Source of the DNA: Burkholderiales bacterium JOSHI_001
GTDB taxonomy: Bacteria > Pseudomonadota > Gammaproteobacteria > Burkholderiales > Burkholderiaceae_C
Direction of reading: 5' to 3'
NCBI GenBank assembly: GCA_000244995.1
Contig: CM001438.1
Location: forward strand, 62,001-126,000
Length of the DNA stretch: 64,000 nt
Shown: piece by piece, positions 26,011 through 35,843 of the stretch
Numbering within the stretch: the stretch's first letter is position 1
Layout of the letters: every line of letters begins with the position of its first letter
The notes under the pieces: model-generated
The model's database searches: none
Told to the model about the DNA's origin: nothing
The model's input: only the letters and a program-made list of their open reading frames with translations
Translations under genes and position numbers: made by a program

Positions 26011-27054
26011 TCAGCCCGGGAAGTTCTCGGGCGTCTTGGCCTTGGACCGCGCTTCGGCCGGGCTGATGACGTTGCGCCGCACCAGTTCGGTCAGGTTCTG
26101 GTCCAGGGTCTGCATCCCGGCGTTCTGGCCGGTCTGGATGGACGAGTACATCTGCGCGATCTTGTTCTCGCGGATCAGGTTGCGGATGGCCGAGTTGCCG
26201 ATCATGATTTCATGCGCCGCCACCCGGCCGCTGCCGTCCTTCAGCTTGCACAGGCTTTGCGAGATCACGGCCACCAGCGATTCGGACAGCATGGCCCGCA
26301 CCATTTCCTTTTCGGCCGCCGGGAACACGTCCACGATGCGGTCCACGGTCTTGGCCGCGCTGCTGGTGTGCAGGGTGCCGAACACCAGGTGGCCGGTTTC
26401 CGCGGCGGTCAGCGCCAGGCGGATGGTTTCCAGGTCGCGCATTTCGCCCACCAGGATGGCGTCCGGGTCCTCGCGCAGGGCGCTGCGCAGCGCGTTGCTG
26501 AACGACAGCGTGTGCGGGCCCACCTCGCGCTGGTTCACCAGGCACTTCTTGCTTTCGTGCACGAACTCGATCGGGTCTTCCACCGTCAGCACGTGGCCGT
26601 ATTCGTTCTCGTTCAGGTGGTTGATCATGGCCGCCAGCGTGGTGCTCTTGCCCGAACCGGTGGGGCCGGTCACCAGCACCATGCCGCGCGGTTTGAGCGC
26701 CAGGTCGGCGAAGACCTTGGGCGTGTTGAGTTGCTCCAGCGTGAGGATCTTGCTGGGAATGGTGCGGAACACCGCGCCCGCGCCGCGGTTCTGGTTGAAG
26801 GCGTTGACGCGAAAACGCGCCAGGCCCTGGATCTCGAAGGAGAAGTCGCACTCCAGCGTGTCTTCGTAGTGCTTGCGCTGGCTGTCGTTCATGATGTCGT
26901 ACACCATGGCGTGCACCTGCTTGTGGTCCAGCGGGTCCACGTTGATGCGGCGCACGTCGCCGTGCACACGGATCATCGGCGGCAGGCCGGCCGACAGGTG
27001 CAGGTCCGAAGCCTTGTTCTTGACCGAAAAGGCCAGCAGTTGGGTGATGTCCAT
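26011..27054 (-). CDS. pilT: Type IV pilus retraction ATPase PilT
   Basis: The ATG at 27054 gives 347 residues, the standard PilT length; the frame opens further to 27093 but the canonical 'MDITQLLAFSVKNKASDLHLSAG' begins here. Motifs: Walker A 'GPTGSGKSTTLAAM', Asp box 'VLTVEDPIEFVHESK', Walker B 'ILVGEMRDLETI', His box 'LVFGTLHTSSA', and the C-terminal 'AIRNLIRENKIAQMYSSIQTG' with 'GMQTLDQNL'. The protein powers pilus disassembly for twitching motility and DNA uptake. It is the first gene of a three-gene unit with the cNMP protein and pilU, and is divergent from yggS. Confidence 0.96.
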   Translation of the reverse strand: MDITQLLAFSVKNKASDLHLSAGLPPMIRVHGDVRRINVDPLDHKQVHAMVYDIMNDSQRKHYEDTLECDFSFEIQGLARFRVNAFNQNRGAGAVFRTIPSKILTLEQLNTPKVFADLALKPRGMVLVTGPTGSGKSTTLAAMINHLNENEYGHVLTVEDPIEFVHESKKCLVNQREVGPHTLSFSNALRSALREDPDAILVGEMRDLETIRLALTAAETGHLVFGTLHTSSAAKTVDRIVDVFPAAEKEMVRAMLSESLVAVISQSLCKLKDGSGRVAAHEIMIGNSAIRNLIRENKIAQMYSSIQTGQNAGMQTLDQNLTELVRRNVISPAEARSKAKTPENFPG

Positions 27055-27150
27055 GGGGTGAGGCTGGTGGGCGCTTGAGCGCCGCCTGTTCATTGGCCCC
27101 TGTCGCGTGGGCTGTAGCGCGTGGCCGGTTGCGGTAGGCTGGCGGCCATT

Positions 27151-27849
27151 ATGACGACCGTGGCGAGCAAGTTACAACAGGTGCGCGATCGCATCGCGAC
27201 AGCCTGCACACAGGCCGCCAGACCCGTGCAAAGTGTCACGCTGCTGGCGGTGAGCAAGACCTTCGGCCCCGAAGCGGTGCGCGAGGCTTTTGCCGCCGGC
27301 CAGCGCGCTTTCGGCGAAAACTACGTGCAGGAGGCGCTGGACAAGATCGCCGCGCTGGCCGACCTGCGTTCGCAGATCGAATGGCACCTGATCGGGCCGC
27401 TGCAAAGCAACAAGACGCGACCGGTGGCCGAAGCCTTCGACTGGGTGCACTCGGTGGACCGCTTGAAGATCGCGCAACGCCTGTCCGAGCAGCGCCTGGC
27501 CCCGCAGCGCCCGCTGCAGTTGTGCCTGCAGGTGAACATCAGCGGCGAAGCCAGCAAGAGCGGCCTGGCGCCGCACGAGGTGCTGCCGCTGGCGCAGGCG
27601 GTGGCGGCCTTGCCACGGGTTCGGCTGCGCGGCCTGATGGCCATTCCCGAGCCGGCTGGCGACCTGGCGGCCCAGCGCGGCCCACACCGGGCGCTGCGCG
27701 AATTGCTGGCCGCCTGCAACGACGCCGGCCTGGGCCTGGACACCCTGAGCATGGGCATGAGCGCCGACCTGGAGGCCGCCGTTCTGGAGGGCGCCACGCT
27801 GGTGCGCGTGGGCACGGCCCTCTTCGGCGGGCGCGCGGCGCCGGCCTGA
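27151..27849 (+). CDS. YggS family pyridoxal phosphate homeostasis protein
   Basis: The ATG at 27151 was chosen over the frame opening at 27121, because conserved homology begins at 'SKLQQVRDRI'. The 232-residue PLP-binding TIM-barrel protein has the PLP lysine in 'LLAVSKTFG', 'FGENYVQEALDK', 'WHLIGPLQSNK', 'LQVNISGEASKSG', 'LRGLMAIPEP' and 'LSMGMSADLEAAV'. The family (YggS/PLPBP) buffers free PLP and affects amino-acid metabolism and is not itself a catalytic racemase. The location between pilT and proC is common in proteobacteria, although here the gdh gene intervenes on the other strand. Confidence 0.94.
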   Translation: MTTVASKLQQVRDRIATACTQAARPVQSVTLLAVSKTFGPEAVREAFAAGQRAFGENYVQEALDKIAALADLRSQIEWHLIGPLQSNKTRPVAEAFDWVHSVDRLKIAQRLSEQRLAPQRPLQLCLQVNISGEASKSGLAPHEVLPLAQAVAALPRVRLRGLMAIPEPAGDLAAQRGPHRALRELLAACNDAGLGLDTLSMGMSADLEAAVLEGATLVRVGTALFGGRAAPA

Positions 27850-27863
27850 GCCGCCAGCCGCGC

Positions 27864-29135
27864 TCAGGGGTACAGGCCGCGGTCCTGGCGCGCCATGAGG
27901 ATGCGCTCGCAGGCCACCGCGAAGGTGGCGGTGCGCAGGCTGACCTGGTGCTGGTCGGCGGTGTCCCAGATCTTCTTGAGCGCGCCCACCATGATCTTGT
28001 CCAGGCGCAGGTTGATCTCGTCTTCGGTCCAGAAGAAAGAGCTGAAGTCCTGCACCCACTCGAAATAGCTCACGGTCACGCCACCGGCGTTGCAGATGAC
28101 GTCGGGCACCACCAGCACGCCGCGGTCGGCCAGCACGTCGTCGGCGCTGGGCAGGGTGGGGCCGTTGGCGCCTTCCAGCACCAGCTTGGCCTGGATGCGG
28201 CGCGCGCGCGGCTCGGTGATTTGGCCTTCCAGGGCCGCCGGGATCAGGATGTCGCAGGGCGTGTCCCAGAAGGTTTCATCGTCACCCGGCTCGCCGCCGG
28301 CAAAGCCGCCCACGCCGCCGGTGTCGCGCACATGCGGCACCAGGGCCGACAGGTCGAAGCCCTTGGCGTTGACGACGGTGCCGGTGTGGTCCTGCGCCGC
28401 CACGATCTTCGCGCCCGCCTGGCCGAACAACTCGGCCGCGGCCGAGCCCACGTTGCCGAAGCCCTGCACCGCCACCCGCGCGCCGTTCAGCTCCAGGCCG
28501 ATGCGCCGCGCCGCTTCGCGCCCGGTGACGAAAACGCCGCGGCCGGTGGCCTTCACCCGCCCCAGGCTGCCGCCCAGGTGCACCGGCTTGCCGGTGACCA
28601 CGCCGGTGGCGGTGGCGCCCACGTTCATGGAGTAGGTGTCCATCATCCAGGCCATGATCTGGGCGTTGGTGTTCACGTCCGGCGCCGGAATGTCCTGCTG
28701 CGGCCCGATGACGATGCCGATCTCGCTGGTGTAGCGCCGCGTCAGGCGCTCCAGTTCCTTGTGTGACAGGGCCCGGGGGTCAACCCGGATGCCGCCCTTG
28801 GCGCCGCCGAAAGGCAGGTTCACGGCCGCGTTCTTCACGCTCATCCAGGCCGCCAGGGCCATCACCTCTTCCAGGTTCACGGCCGGGTGGTAGCGCACGC
28901 CGCCCTTGCCAGGTCCGCGCGACAGGTTGTGCTGCACCCGGTAACCCTCGAAATGCGCCACGCTGCCGTCGTCCATTTCCATGGGCACGTCCACGATCAG
29001 TGCGCGCTTGGGGTGTTTCAGGGTTTCGGCCCAGCGCGCCAGCGGGCCCAGGTAGGGAATGACGCGGTCCACCTGCGCCAGGTAGGTGCCCCAGGGGCTG
29101 TCGGGGGTGGGCTGTACATAGGAAAGCTGCGACAT
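27864..29135 (-). CDS. Glu/Leu/Phe/Val dehydrogenase (glutamate dehydrogenase family)
   Basis: The ATG at 29135 has AGGAG 9 nt upstream; the frame extends to 29237 without conservation. The 423-residue protein has the family's '[11 protein letters not shown]' and '[10 protein letters not shown]' (catalytic Lys), '[19 protein letters not shown]', the Rossmann motif '[17 protein letters not shown]' and '[20 protein letters not shown]'. It interconverts an amino acid and 2-oxoacid, most likely glutamate and 2-oxoglutarate, in the cytoplasm. Length fits hexameric NAD-type enzymes. It is convergent with yggS (14 bp) and divergent from proC. Confidence 0.95.
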   Translation of the reverse strand: MSQLSYVQPTPDSPWGTYLAQVDRVIPYLGPLARWAETLKHPKRALIVDVPMEMDDGSVAHFEGYRVQHNLSRGPGKGGVRYHPAVNLEEVMALAAWMSVKNAAVNLPFGGAKGGIRVDPRALSHKELERLTRRYTSEIGIVIGPQQDIPAPDVNTNAQIMAWMMDTYSMNVGATATGVVTGKPVHLGGSLGRVKATGRGVFVTGREAARRIGLELNGARVAVQGFGNVGSAAAELFGQAGAKIVAAQDHTGTVVNAKGFDLSALVPHVRDTGGVGGFAGGEPGDDETFWDTPCDILIPAALEGQITEPRARRIQAKLVLEGANGPTLPSADDVLADRGVLVVPDVICNAGGVTVSYFEWVQDFSSFFWTEDEINLRLDKIMVGALKKIWDTADQHQVSLRTATFAVACERILMARQDRGLYP

Positions 29136-29333
29136 GGCCGGATGCTCCTGTGATGGGGTGGGGCCCGGAAACCGGACGGCGATGCGCACTGTAGGACCAG
29201 GCGGCCGGGCGCGGCCCACCGCATGCGCGAATTGCATGACCCCGAAAACAGGTGCGACAAAGGGTGCCGGAATCGGCCGGGGACGTCAGTCGCCGCTCAG
29301 CCTGGGCGTGGCGCGTGTGGCTACACTCCCGCG

Positions 29334-30161
29334 ATGCCTTCCACCCCCGTGCAACAGCCCATCGCCTTCATCGGCGGCGGCAACATGGCCGGCGCCCTGA
29401 TCGCCGGGCTGCTGCAAAGCGGCCGCGCGCCCGGCAGCATCCTGGTGGTGGAGCCCGACGACCGCCAGCGTGCCAAGCTGGCCCTGCAATACGGCGTGCA
29501 CGCGCGCCACGCACCGGAAGCCTCGCTGGCCGCCGCGGCCCTGGTGGTGTGGGCGGTCAAGCCGCAGGCCTTTGCCGAGGCGGCCGCCCCCTGTGCCGAA
29601 TTCGTCAACCGGGCGCTGCACCTGTCGGTGATGGCCGGCGTGCGCACGGCCGCCATCGAGGCCGCCACCGACGCCCACCGCGTGGTGCGCGCCATGCCCA
29701 ACACCCCGGCCCTCATCGGCCGCGGCATCGCCGGGCTGTACGCCACCGCCCAGACCTCGGCCGAGGACCGCGCCGCCGCCGAAGGGGTGCTGGCCTGTAC
29801 CGGCACCACGCTGTGGGTGCAGCGCGAGGCCGACCTGGACGCGGTGACCGCGTTGTCGGGCTCGGGCCCGGCCTATGTGTTCTATTTCATCGAAGCCATG
29901 ATGCAGGCCGCCGGCGAGATGGGCCTGTCGGCCGAACAGGGCCGCTTGCTGGCCTTGCAAACCTTTGCCGGTGCCACCGCACTGGCCGCGCAAAGCACCG
30001 ACAGCCCGGCCACGCTGCGCGAACGCGTCACCTCGCGTGGCGGCACCACCTATGCCGCGCTGATGTCGCTGGACAACGACGCCGTGAAGGCCGCCTTCGT
30101 GCGCGCCCTGCACGCGGCGAAAAAGCGGGCCCAGGAACTGGGCGACGAAATCGGCAGCTGA
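29334..30161 (+). CDS. proC: Pyrroline-5-carboxylate reductase
   Basis: The enzyme makes proline from 1-pyrroline-5-carboxylate with NAD(P)H. ATG at 29334 gives 275 residues, the usual length. Motifs: Rossmann 'FIGGGNMAGALIAGLL' at residues 10-25, 'VVWAVKPQ', 'RAMPNTPALIGRGIAG', 'ALSGSGPAYVFYFIEAM' and the C-terminal 'VTSRGGTTYAAL'. It is divergent from the glutamate dehydrogenase-family gene with about 200 bp between the starts, which must hold both promoters; no clear element was found there. Confidence 0.96.
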   Translation: MPSTPVQQPIAFIGGGNMAGALIAGLLQSGRAPGSILVVEPDDRQRAKLALQYGVHARHAPEASLAAAALVVWAVKPQAFAEAAAPCAEFVNRALHLSVMAGVRTAAIEAATDAHRVVRAMPNTPALIGRGIAGLYATAQTSAEDRAAAEGVLACTGTTLWVQREADLDAVTALSGSGPAYVFYFIEAMMQAAGEMGLSAEQGRLLALQTFAGATALAAQSTDSPATLRERVTSRGGTTYAALMSLDNDAVKAAFVRALHAAKKRAQELGDEIGS

Positions 30162-30268
30162 GCCGCGCCCGCCGCAGCCCTGCGGCGCCGGCTCAAGTCC
30201 GTTGCCCGGAGGTCGATAACCCGTCGTTGCCCGGCCAGCCCGCCCGGGCCCTGCGCCGGGATGCACCG

Positions 30269-31389
30269 ATGACCACGCTTTCGCACCAGCCTGCCCGCCG
30301 CCTGGCGCTGCCCTCGCTGCTGGGTGAGGACGAGTTGGTGCGCACCCAGGTGCTGAGCGTGCTGTTCTCGGCCATCACTTATGTGCTGTACGGCGCCATC
30401 GCCGCGCTGCAGGTGGCGATGGGTTTGATGTCGCCGCAGGTGGCGGCCTGGCTGGTGGCCGTGAGCGTGGGGGCCACCTGGTCTTCTACGCCGTGGTGCG
30501 CAGCGGCCGGGTGGTCCGCGGGCGCGACCCCGGCCTGGCCCGCACCCAGCTCATCGTGGGCATCCTGCTGATGTACCCGGCCTATGCCGCGGTGGGCCCG
30601 GCGGCCACCGGGCTGCTGGTGGTGATGGCCAGCCACGTGGTGTATTCCATGTTCATGATGAAGCCGCGCCAGGTGTGGCTGCTGGTGGGCTGGACGATGC
30701 TGGGCCTGCTGCTCACCATGGTGGTGTGCGGTCACCTGTGGCCCGAGCGCTACCGCTTCGAGGTGCAGGCCTCGGGCCTGGCCTACGCCATGCTGGTGAT
30801 GCCGCTGATCGCGGTGCTGGCCTACCGCATCACCGGCATGACCCAGCGCCTGAAGGACCAGCAGGCCGAACTGCAGGCGGCATTGGGCCGCCTGCAGGAA
30901 CTGGCCACGCGCGACGAGCTCACCCGCACCCACAACCGCCGCCACATGGGCGAGCTGCTGCGGGTGCAGCAGTCCCAGGCCCGGCGCCTGGGCGTGCCGC
31001 TGGCGCTGGCGCTGATCGACATCGACCACTTCAAGCAGGTGAACGACCAGCACGGCCACGCCATGGGCGACGAGGTCCTGCGCGGCTTTGCCGCCGTGGC
31101 CCAGCAGAGCATGCGGGCGGCCGACCTGCTGGGCCGCTGGGGGGGCGAAGAATTCCTGGTGCTGATGCCCCACACCAGCCGCGCCGAGGCCCTGGTGGCC
31201 ATGGACAGGCTGCAGCAGCGCCTGGCCGAACAGGCCGGCACGGCCATGCCGGCGGGCCTGGCGGTCAGCTTCTCGGCCGGCATCACCGAGGTCGGGCCCG
31301 ACGAAACGCCGGAAGCCGCCATCGAACGCGCCGACCAGGCCATGTACCGCGCCAAGACGCGCGGGCGCAAGCGCTGCGAAACGGGCTGA
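30269..31389 (+). pseudogene. GGDEF diguanylate cyclase with a one-base frameshift
   Basis: Translation from ATG 30269 gives an N-terminal region ('QVLSVLFSAITYVLYGAIAALQ') up to about 30472, where the frame fails. The protein continues in the +1 frame from about 30475 ('HLVFYAVVRSGR...'). Adding one C in the run at 30474-30475 restores one protein of about 373 residues with roughly six membrane helices and a GGDEF domain. The GGDEF part (from about 30900) is intact, with 'DELTRTHNRRHM', 'DIDHFKQVNDQHGHAMGDEVL' and the active site GGEEF. A GTG at 30493 could still start a 298-residue protein. It is either a real lesion or a sequencing error. Confidence 0.75.
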
Positions 31390-31399
31390 ATCGGCGCCT

Positions 31400-32305
31400 T
31401 CAGCGCAGCGCCAGGTCCACCGCCACGCCCGCAAAAACGGCGAAGCCCACCCAGTGGTTCAGGCGGAAGGCACGGAAACAGCCCTCGCGGGAACGGCTGC
31501 GGATCAGCGTGAAGTGCCACAGCGCCTGCGCTGCGGCCGCCCCCAGCCCCAGCAGGTACATCCGGCCCAACCCCAGGCTGTGGCCCAGGGCACCCCAGCT
31601 CAGCAGGTAGATGGCGTAGAAGGCCATCACACCGGCCACGTCGGCCCTTCCCAGGGTGATGGCCGAGGTCTTCATGCCGATGCGCAGGTCGTCGTCGCGG
31701 TCCACCATGGCGTACTCGGTGTCGTAGGCCAGCACCCAGAACAGGTTGCCCAGCATCAGCCACCAGGCCTGCGGCGGCACCGCGGCCGGTATGGCCGCCA
31801 GCGACCAGTCGCGCCCGCCCTGGGCGGCCGAGAAGGCCATCGGGATGCCGAAGGAAAAGGCCACGCCCAGCACCGCCTGCGGCAGCGAGACATAGCGCTT
31901 GGCAAAGGGGTAGCCGAGCGTGATGGCCAGCCCCGCCACCGACAGCGCGATGGTGGGCGGGTTGGTGGTCAACACCAGGCAGAAGGCCGCCACTGCCAGC
32001 GCCGCGCCCAGCCACAGCGCCTCCTGCACGCTGACCGCGCCGCTGGTCACCGGGCGCTGCGCAGTGCGCTTCACATGGCGGTCGAACTCGCGGTCGGCCA
32101 CGTCGTTCACGCAACAGCCGGCGCTGCGCATCAGGATGGTGCCCAGCGTGAACACGGCCAGCAGGTGCCAGCCCGGCCAGCCGTCGGCGGCGATCCACAA
32201 CGCCGACAGCGTGGGCCACAACAGCAGCAGCCAGCCGGCGGGGCGGTCCCAGCGGATGAGGTTCAGGTACAGCGGCAGGCGATCGGCAAGGTTCACGCAG
32301 GGCAT
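31400..32305 (-). CDS. ubiA: 4-hydroxybenzoate polyprenyltransferase
   Basis: The enzyme attaches the polyprenyl chain to 4-hydroxybenzoate in ubiquinone synthesis, in the inner membrane. ATG at 32305 gives 301 residues with seven to nine membrane helices. The two Asp-rich prenyl-diphosphate sites are present, '[12 protein letters not shown]' near residue 67 and '[13 protein letters not shown]' near residue 190. '[20 protein letters not shown]' is typical of UbiA rather than other UbiA-superfamily enzymes. It is convergent with the GGDEF gene (10 bp). No other ubi gene is adjacent. Confidence 0.96.
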   Translation of the reverse strand: MPCVNLADRLPLYLNLIRWDRPAGWLLLLWPTLSALWIAADGWPGWHLLAVFTLGTILMRSAGCCVNDVADREFDRHVKRTAQRPVTSGAVSVQEALWLGAALAVAAFCLVLTTNPPTIALSVAGLAITLGYPFAKRYVSLPQAVLGVAFSFGIPMAFSAAQGGRDWSLAAIPAAVPPQAWWLMLGNLFWVLAYDTEYAMVDRDDDLRIGMKTSAITLGRADVAGVMAFYAIYLLSWGALGHSLGLGRMYLLGLGAAAAQALWHFTLIRSRSREGCFRAFRLNHWVGFAVFAGVAVDLALR

Positions 32306-32427
32306 TATCCGGGCCGGGCCTGGGCGAAAACTGGCGGCCAAAACCAGTGCTTTGTGCGGCGCTGGCCCGACACCTTGCTGCCTAGAGTGAAGGGCAAGCC
32401 GCCCCGTCCGGGTGGCAGAGGTCTGCC

Positions 32428-33699
32428 ATGCCCGCCGCCACCCCCCTGCGCCCTGTCACCGCGCCCGCTGCCCCGCCCGTCACCGCGGCGGCCAGCCTGT
32501 CGATCGACCCCTTGGACTACGCGTTGAAGGCGGCGGCGGTCAAGCGCGTGGGCCGCAGCCGCAAGCGCGTGCTGTTCCTGGTGCACGCGGCCGAGATTTT
32601 CAGCGCGCTGGAGCCCCTGGTGGTCGAACTGCAATCACGCGCCGACCGCTTCGAACTGGTGTTCGCCGCCATCCCGCGCAACTACAGCGGCCGCATCGGC
32701 GAATGCAGCGGCGCCGAGGCCACGCGCGACTTCCTGGCCGCGCGCGGCCTGTCACCCATCCTGCTGCAGGGCCGCGGCGTGGGCGACCTGATCCGCCTGG
32801 TGCAGATGGCGCCCGACTTCATCTTCCGCCAGACGCCGTGGGAACACCACATCCCGCCGCTGTTCCACGCCCGCATGCTGCAGTTCGCCGCGCTGTGCTA
32901 TGTGCCCTACGGCATGGGCACGATTGAAAAGCCGCAGCACCAGTACAACCAGCCCTTCCACAACCAGTGCGACTTCGTCTTCGCCGAAAGCCAGTACCAC
33001 CTGGAGCGCTATGCCCAGCACCGTGCCATGGGCACCCTGGGCGTGGTGCTGACCGGCTACCCACGCTTCGAGCATTTCGCCCACCGGCTGGACAGCGAGC
33101 AGCACGCCTGGCCGCTGGCCGTGCCCGATGACATGCCGCGCCTGATCTGGGCCCCGCACCACACGGTGGAGCGCAGCTGGCTGAACTACTCCACCTTCAT
33201 CGACCACCACCAGCGTTTGCTGGCCGAAGCGCAGCGCGGCCGGCTGAGCATCCTGTTCCGGCCCCACCCGGCCCTGGCCGAAAAGCTGCAGGCTTCGGGC
33301 CTGATGTCGGCGGACGACTACGCGGCCTACCTGGCCGCCTTCGAGGCCACAGGCACCAGCGGCGTGGACCGCTGCAGCGACTACATCGCCCAGTTCGGCG
33401 CCAGCGACATGATGGTGACCGACGGCCTGGGTTTCTTCAGCGAATACCTGCTCACCGGCAAGCCCCTGGTGCGCACCTTCAAGCCCGGTGCCGAGGCCAT
33501 GAACCACTTCGGCAACTGGTGCGCCGAAGCGGCCCACGTGGTGCAGGATGGCGCCGAGCTGCAGGCCGTGCTGGACGCGGTGGGCGAGCACCGCTACGAA
33601 GATGCCCAGCTGGCCGCGCGCCTGGAACGCCGCGATGTGCTGCTGGCCATGTGCCAGGGCGCGTCGGCGCGCATTGCCGACGCGCTGCAGGCCGGCTGA
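32428..33699 (+). CDS. CDP-glycerol glycerophosphotransferase-like protein (GT-B fold)
   Basis: The 423-residue protein has a flexible Pro/Ala N-terminus and two Rossmann-like halves. The C-terminal half has '[20 protein letters not shown]', 'ILFRPHPAL' and '[23 protein letters not shown]', the pattern of CDP-glycerol:polyglycerophosphate transferases (TagB/TagF-like), which use CDP-alcohols to build surface polymers. There is no signal peptide or membrane span, so it acts in the cytoplasm or at the membrane face. It is convergent with the minus-strand cluster (24 bp), which carries two candidate nucleotidyltransferases that could make its CDP-activated donor. The donor and acceptor are not known. 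Confidence 0.7.
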   Translation: MPAATPLRPVTAPAAPPVTAAASLSIDPLDYALKAAAVKRVGRSRKRVLFLVHAAEIFSALEPLVVELQSRADRFELVFAAIPRNYSGRIGECSGAEATRDFLAARGLSPILLQGRGVGDLIRLVQMAPDFIFRQTPWEHHIPPLFHARMLQFAALCYVPYGMGTIEKPQHQYNQPFHNQCDFVFAESQYHLERYAQHRAMGTLGVVLTGYPRFEHFAHRLDSEQHAWPLAVPDDMPRLIWAPHHTVERSWLNYSTFIDHHQRLLAEAQRGRLSILFRPHPALAEKLQASGLMSADDYAAYLAAFEATGTSGVDRCSDYIAQFGASDMMVTDGLGFFSEYLLTGKPLVRTFKPGAEAMNHFGNWCAEAAHVVQDGAELQAVLDAVGEHRYEDAQLAARLERRDVLLAMCQGASARIADALQAG

Positions 33700-33723
33700 G
33701 CCGGCAGCCCCGGCCCCGCCGCG

Positions 33724-34374
33724 TCAGGTCCGGCGGAAGACGAAGAAGTAGTTGTCGATGCCGGTGAAGCTTTCCAGGTACACCGCGCGCTGCATGAACA
33801 GGGCGTTGGAGGCAAACACCTCGGCGTAGCGGTCGGCGTTGCGGTAGCGGGCGTGGTAGCCCTCGTTCACGCGCCGCATCAGTTCGGGCCCGGCGGTGAC
33901 CGAGTCGCGCGTGACCAGCACGCCGCCCGGGCGCAGCAGGCGCTGCGCTTGAGCCACTGTGGCTTCGAACAGGTCACCGTGCAGGGTGGCGAACACGCCC
34001 ATCACGAAGATGGCGTCGTAGCCGCCGTCGGGCAGGTCCACCAGGGTGTCCACGCCGCGCGCGGCGAAGGCCGCGTTGGGCAATTGCAGGGCCTGGGCCT
34101 GTTCGATCAGTGCGGGCGCCAGGTCGATGCCGTCCACCCAGGCGCAGTGGCGCGCCAGCACGGCGCTGTACTCGCCGTTGCCGCAACCCACGTCCAGCAC
34201 CCGGTGCTGCGGGGCCAGGTGCAGTTCACACAGCAGCGGCAGCACCGCGCGCACGCGCTGGTAGTAGCCGGCATTGGCCACATGCGTGTCCTGGCAGCGC
34301 TGCCAGTACTGGTGGTTGATGGCGGCGGCGGCCGGCAGGCCGGCGTTGGGTGGGGCATGAAGGGTGGCGTGCAT
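33724..34374 (-). CDS. Class I SAM-dependent methyltransferase
   Basis: The 216-residue protein has methyltransferase motif I 'VLDVGCGNGEYSAVLA' (residues about 59-74), an acidic post-I 'VDGIDLAPALIEQA', and motif IV region 'YDAIFVMGVFATLH', then 'LLRPGGVLVTRDS'. The fold uses S-adenosylmethionine; the acceptor is unknown. It is the last gene of the minus-strand cluster, 2 bp after the racemase-like gene. A second methyltransferase (35120-35824) of the same cluster shares some late blocks ('TRDSVTAG' against 'LRDGTGVAG', 'YRNADRYAEVFA' against 'YRTRAQYLALMA'), so the two may be related or act in turn. Confidence 0.85.
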   Translation of the reverse strand: MHATLHAPPNAGLPAAAAINHQYWQRCQDTHVANAGYYQRVRAVLPLLCELHLAPQHRVLDVGCGNGEYSAVLARHCAWVDGIDLAPALIEQAQALQLPNAAFAARGVDTLVDLPDGGYDAIFVMGVFATLHGDLFEATVAQAQRLLRPGGVLVTRDSVTAGPELMRRVNEGYHARYRNADRYAEVFASNALFMQRAVYLESFTGIDNYFFVFRRT

Positions 34375-34376
34375 GG

Positions 34377-35120
34377 TCAGCAGTTTTTCGGTTGGATGAG
34401 TTCCAGCGCGGCCTGGGCCAGCGCGGCATTGGATTCGGCCACCCGCAGGCCGGCGGCTTCGGCCTCGGGCTGCAGGTCGGTCAGTTCGGTGCAGCCCAGC
34501 ACCAGGGCGTCCACGCCGTCGCGGCGCAGGGCCTGCAGGCCCTGGCGCAGCGTGGCCAGGGTGGCCGGTTCGATGCGGGCCTGGCGCTTCACTTCGTCGA
34601 TGGCCGCGGCCACCGCGGCGGCGAGCGCGTCGCCGCCGTCCACCGGCTGCAGGCCGGCGTCCTGCAAGGTGCGCTGGAACAGGCCGTGCCGGCGCAGGCT
34701 GGCGCTGGTGAAGGTGGCCACGCGCCGCGCACCCGCGCGCTGCACCGCGGCCACGGTGGCCTGCACGATGTGCGGCACCGGCACCACCGCAGATGCGGCC
34801 CAGCGCTCGTAGAGCAGGTGCGCGGTGTTGCAGGGCACCACCACCACGGTGGCGCCTTGGGCGGCCAGTTCGGCGATGGTCTGCGCGATGAAGGGCGAGG
34901 GGTCGGTCTCGCCCAGTTCCAGGTGGCGGCCTCGGCTGGGCAGCTTGGTGTTGATGTCGGCAATGACGCGCGGGAAGTGCCAGTCTTTTGTCGCCGGCAC
35001 GCGGGCGTACAGCGCGCGCAGGAAGTCCAGCGTGGCCCAGGGCGCCACGCCCACCACGCCCAGCACGCCTTCGTCGCGCGGCCAGTCCACCGCACCGCCC
35101 GGGGGCAGGATCGTGGGCAT
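34377..35120 (-). CDS. Aspartate/glutamate racemase family protein
   Basis: The 247-residue protein has the two catalytic cysteine motifs of the family, 'VVVPCNTAHLLYE' (first half) and 'LVLGCTELTDL' (second half), together with 'GVLGVVGVAPWATLDFLRAL' at the N-terminus. The family inverts or modifies alpha-carbons of Asp, Glu and hydantoins without cofactor. Having both cysteines implies racemase activity and not a one-base decarboxylase. The start codon touches the stop of the upstream methyltransferase gene (1-bp overlap), so it is translationally coupled within the cluster. The substrate is unknown; an amino-acid intermediate of this cluster is the natural candidate. Confidence 0.88.
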   Translation of the reverse strand: MPTILPPGGAVDWPRDEGVLGVVGVAPWATLDFLRALYARVPATKDWHFPRVIADINTKLPSRGRHLELGETDPSPFIAQTIAELAAQGATVVVVPCNTAHLLYERWAASAVVPVPHIVQATVAAVQRAGARRVATFTSASLRRHGLFQRTLQDAGLQPVDGGDALAAAVAAAIDEVKRQARIEPATLATLRQGLQALRRDGVDALVLGCTELTDLQPEAEAAGLRVAESNAALAQAALELIQPKNC

Positions 35121-35824
35121 CAGCTCTCGCAGCGCCGGAATTCGTACAGGCGCAGGCGCGTCTCGGGGTACTTGTTCAGCGGGTGGCCCTCGGGGAACAT
35201 GTTCTCGTCGCGCAGCGCGGCGAAGCCCTGCCCGGCCATCAGGGCCAGGTACTGCGCGCGGGTGCGGTAGGTGGCCGAGTAGTTCTGGCCCAGGTGGTCG
35301 GAATGCCGGTCGTTGATCTCATGCCGGCCGGCCACGCCGGTGCCGTCGCGCAGCAGCAGCGTGCCACCGGGGCGCACCAGCGCGGGCAGGCGCTGCAGCA
35401 GGCGCTCGGCCTGGTCGTCGTTCAGGTAGACGAACAGGCCGGAAATGAACACCAGGTCGAAGGGCGTGTCGTTGGCGTAGGCCTCGGCCGCGCTTTCGAC
35501 GAACTGCACCTGGGCCATGCCACGGCGTTGCGCCGCGGCCTGGCCGATGTCCACCAGGCCGCGCGCGTATTCCACCGCCACCACTTGCGCCGCGCCGCGC
35601 TCGGCGAAGCGGAAGGTCCACTGGCCCACGCCCGCGCCCAGGTCCAGCACGCGCTGGCCGGCCAGCGGCGGCAGCCAGGCGAAGACCTTGGCGGTTTCGT
35701 CGTCGATCTTGCGCTGCAGGTTCTGCGGGTCCTGCTCCAGGTTGGCGATGGACTCGAAGGCCACCTGGCCCAGCGTGGCGGCGCGGCCTTCCCAGAACTG
35801 GCGGACTTTGACGGGGTCGAGCAT
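35120..35824 (-). CDS. Class I SAM-dependent methyltransferase
   Basis: The 234-residue protein has motif I 'VLDLGAGVGQWTFRFAERGA' and 'VVAVEYARGLVDIGQAAA', then 'PFDLVFISGLFVYLND' and 'LVRPGGTLLLRDGT'. These are typical of small-molecule or lipid methyltransferases. The N-terminal part ('KVRQFWEGRAATLGQVAFESIANLEQDP') resembles regions seen in other cluster-associated methyltransferases. It lies 19 bp after DUF711 and 1 bp overlaps the racemase gene. The acceptor is unknown. Confidence 0.85.
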   Translation of the reverse strand: MLDPVKVRQFWEGRAATLGQVAFESIANLEQDPQNLQRKIDDETAKVFAWLPPLAGQRVLDLGAGVGQWTFRFAERGAAQVVAVEYARGLVDIGQAAAQRRGMAQVQFVESAAEAYANDTPFDLVFISGLFVYLNDDQAERLLQRLPALVRPGGTLLLRDGTGVAGRHEINDRHSDHLGQNYSATYRTRAQYLALMAGQGFAALRDENMFPEGHPLNKYPETRLRLYEFRRCES

Positions 35825-35843
35825 GGCGGGCTTTCTTGGAGGG

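Noticed and set aside
33688-33702. GCCGGC-TGA-GCCGGC palindrome at the end of the glycerophosphotransferase-like gene
   Set aside because: Short stem without U-tract, common by chance in this base composition; not called as a terminator.
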